A program made the position numbers and the translations under genes. From Aquitalea denitrificans (lineage in GTDB: Bacteria > Pseudomonadota > Gammaproteobacteria > Burkholderiales > Chromobacteriaceae): DNA of 64,000 bases. The number at the start of each line of letters is the position of its first letter. Position 1 is the stretch's first letter. The notes under the pieces are model-generated. The model was not told where the DNA came from and made no database searches. It worked only from the letters and a program-made list of their open reading frames with translations. The stretch covers positions 4,216,001 to 4,280,000 of the forward strand of contig NZ_CP047241.1 of assembly GCF_009856625.1 (NCBI RefSeq), in the 5' to 3' direction. Below are positions 63,128-64,000 of the stretch, in pieces.

Positions 63128-64000
63128 GATTCACCCCTTGCATGTCATCACTCATTGCGCCACCGGTCTGGCTTGTAGGCAAGCCGGCAGTCTGCTGTTG
63201 TTCTAGATAAGATGATAGTTCGTCCACACCCAGCTGTAGTGCAATCTGCTCACCACTGACAGCGCACTGCTCATAGCCGGCTGCCGTAATGGCTTCCAGC
63301 TCAACTTCGCCATCGACATGACTGATGATCAGCCGGTCCTGCTGCAATCCACAGCATTGCAGCAGGGCCGCTACATCCTGCGGTTGCAGTGCCAGCTGCT
63401 GCAAAGTAACTGAGGACAGCCGCAAGCCATCCAGCGGCAGGCGCAGCAGATTGCTGACCGTCAGCCTTCCTTCACCGACTTGATCTGCCAGTAAAGGAAA
63501 GCCAAAGTATTTCAGCTTGGCAATATTCTCGAAACACACTGGCGAGCAGCCATCATGCAGGCCATCCGCCAGCAGAAAGCCAATCTGTCCGGTTGACAGC
63601 CCATGCTGTCGCAGCAAGGCACTATAGCGATCAAACAGGTTTTCATGCGCCAGGCAGCTGGCATCCAGATACAGACTGAACAGAACACCCTGCCGCCAAG
63701 GCTGGGGAATGCTGACCAGTATCTGCACCAGTCGCTCCATGACCATTTCCAGTATCAATACCGGCAATTGTGGGTTGACCGACAGCTTGCGGTACAAGAC
63801 AGCATCCAGTGTCAAGAATCCATGCGGCAACTGGATACCCGCCACCTGCATTCCGCGCACCTGGCGCTGCGCCAAGCCCAGCACCGGCTTGAACTCAAGT
63901 GACAGCGGCCCGGCAGAACAGTCCTGCCACAGCTGCAGCGGGTCTACTGCCAGGGCGGCACCACGCTGCTCCATATCGGAAAAGACAGCATTCAGTCGTT
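63087..64000 (-). CDS. Degenerate EAL-domain protein (5' end outside window)
   Basis: At least 295 residues; the frame stays open to the right edge, so the true start may lie outside. ATG 63974 is possible but residues encoded upstream (RLNAVFSD) look coding. The fold of EAL phosphodiesterases is recognisable (SLEFKPVLGLAQRQVRGM, FSLYLDASCL, LKYFGFPLLADQVGEG) but the EAL triplet, and the DDFGTG-type metal loop, are replaced, so cyclic di-GMP hydrolysis is unlikely. A c-di-GMP receptor or protein-interaction role is inferred. First visible gene of the operon with the response regulator and kinase. Confidence 0.72.
   Translation of the reverse strand, partial: RLNAVFSDMEQRGAALAVDPLQLWQDCSAGPLSLEFKPVLGLAQRQVRGMQVAGIQLPHGFLTLDAVLYRKLSVNPQLPVLILEMVMERLVQILVSIPQPWRQGVLFSLYLDASCLAHENLFDRYSALLRQHGLSTGQIGFLLADGLHDGCSPVCFENIAKLKYFGFPLLADQVGEGRLTVSNLLRLPLDGLRLSSVTLQQLALQPQDVAALLQCCGLQQDRLIISHVDGEVELEAITAAGYEQCAVSGEQIALQLGVDELSSYLEQQQTAGLPTSQTGGAMSDDMQGVNHVGRDGKTENTGR

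Noticed and set aside
1..64000. tRNA, rRNA, CRISPR array or insertion sequence
   Set aside because: No T-loop/CCA pattern, rRNA core sequence, regularly spaced repeats or transposase was recognised on either strand.

Overview
The window reads as a contiguous chromosomal segment of a GC-rich betaproteobacterium. The gene families, the rpmH-rnpA-yidD-yidC / dnaA-dnaN-gyrB origin region, hemCDXY and hemA-prfA suggest Neisseriales, most likely a Chromobacteriaceae relative (Chromobacterium/Aquitalea/Vogesella type). This placement is inference from gene content and order; no search was run. No rRNA, tRNA, CRISPR array or insertion sequence was seen.

Layout. 1-13.1 kb: a partial Tat-exported protein, pyruvate:quinone dehydrogenase (poxB), PEP carboxylase (ppc), the heme operon hemC-hemD-hemX-hemY, a META/DUF4377 protein and the proton-translocating transhydrogenase pntAA-pntAB-pntB. 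13.7-24.4 kb: a fatty-acid-hydroxylase-type membrane enzyme, mnmE, the leftward rpmH-rnpA-yidD-yidC operon, and the rightward dnaA, dnaN and gyrB. Between rpmH and dnaA lie a DnaA box and a candidate leader peptide plus terminator-like hairpin just before dnaA.

24.4-28.9 kb: a strikingly AT-rich, tightly overlapping four-gene operon inserted between gyrB and a host-type XRE gene. It encodes a D12-class adenine DNA methyltransferase, a two-TM protein with a degenerate phospholipase-D-like domain, a beta-RFAP-synthase (GHMP) homologue, and a three-domain HAM1 / P-loop kinase / winged-helix protein. I do not recall a described system with this composition. It is the best candidate in the window for a new, probably horizontally acquired, conflict or nucleotide-metabolism system.

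28.9-47.3 kb: accessory and metabolic genes. These include an XRE regulator, a small conserved-looking protein behind a structured leader, a di-heme cytochrome c peroxidase, an orphan branched-chain amino-acid binding protein, a chemoreceptor, an M20 carbamoylase-like protein lacking its catalytic glutamate pair, a diguanylate cyclase, a cupin plus amine-oxidase-like flavoprotein with an AraC regulator and an ABC exporter, a Crp/Fnr regulator with a DUF2892 protein and an RNase-D-like exonuclease, MarC and an Ntn amidase.

47.3-64 kb: glutathione-dependent formaldehyde oxidation (frmA, fghA), a guanidinobutyrase-type cluster (symporter, ureohydrolase, divergent LysR), pdxH, hemA-prfA, a candidate structured RNA, a GcvA-type LysR gene, and a signalling operon (degenerate EAL protein, response regulator, large hybrid histidine kinase) that runs off the right edge.
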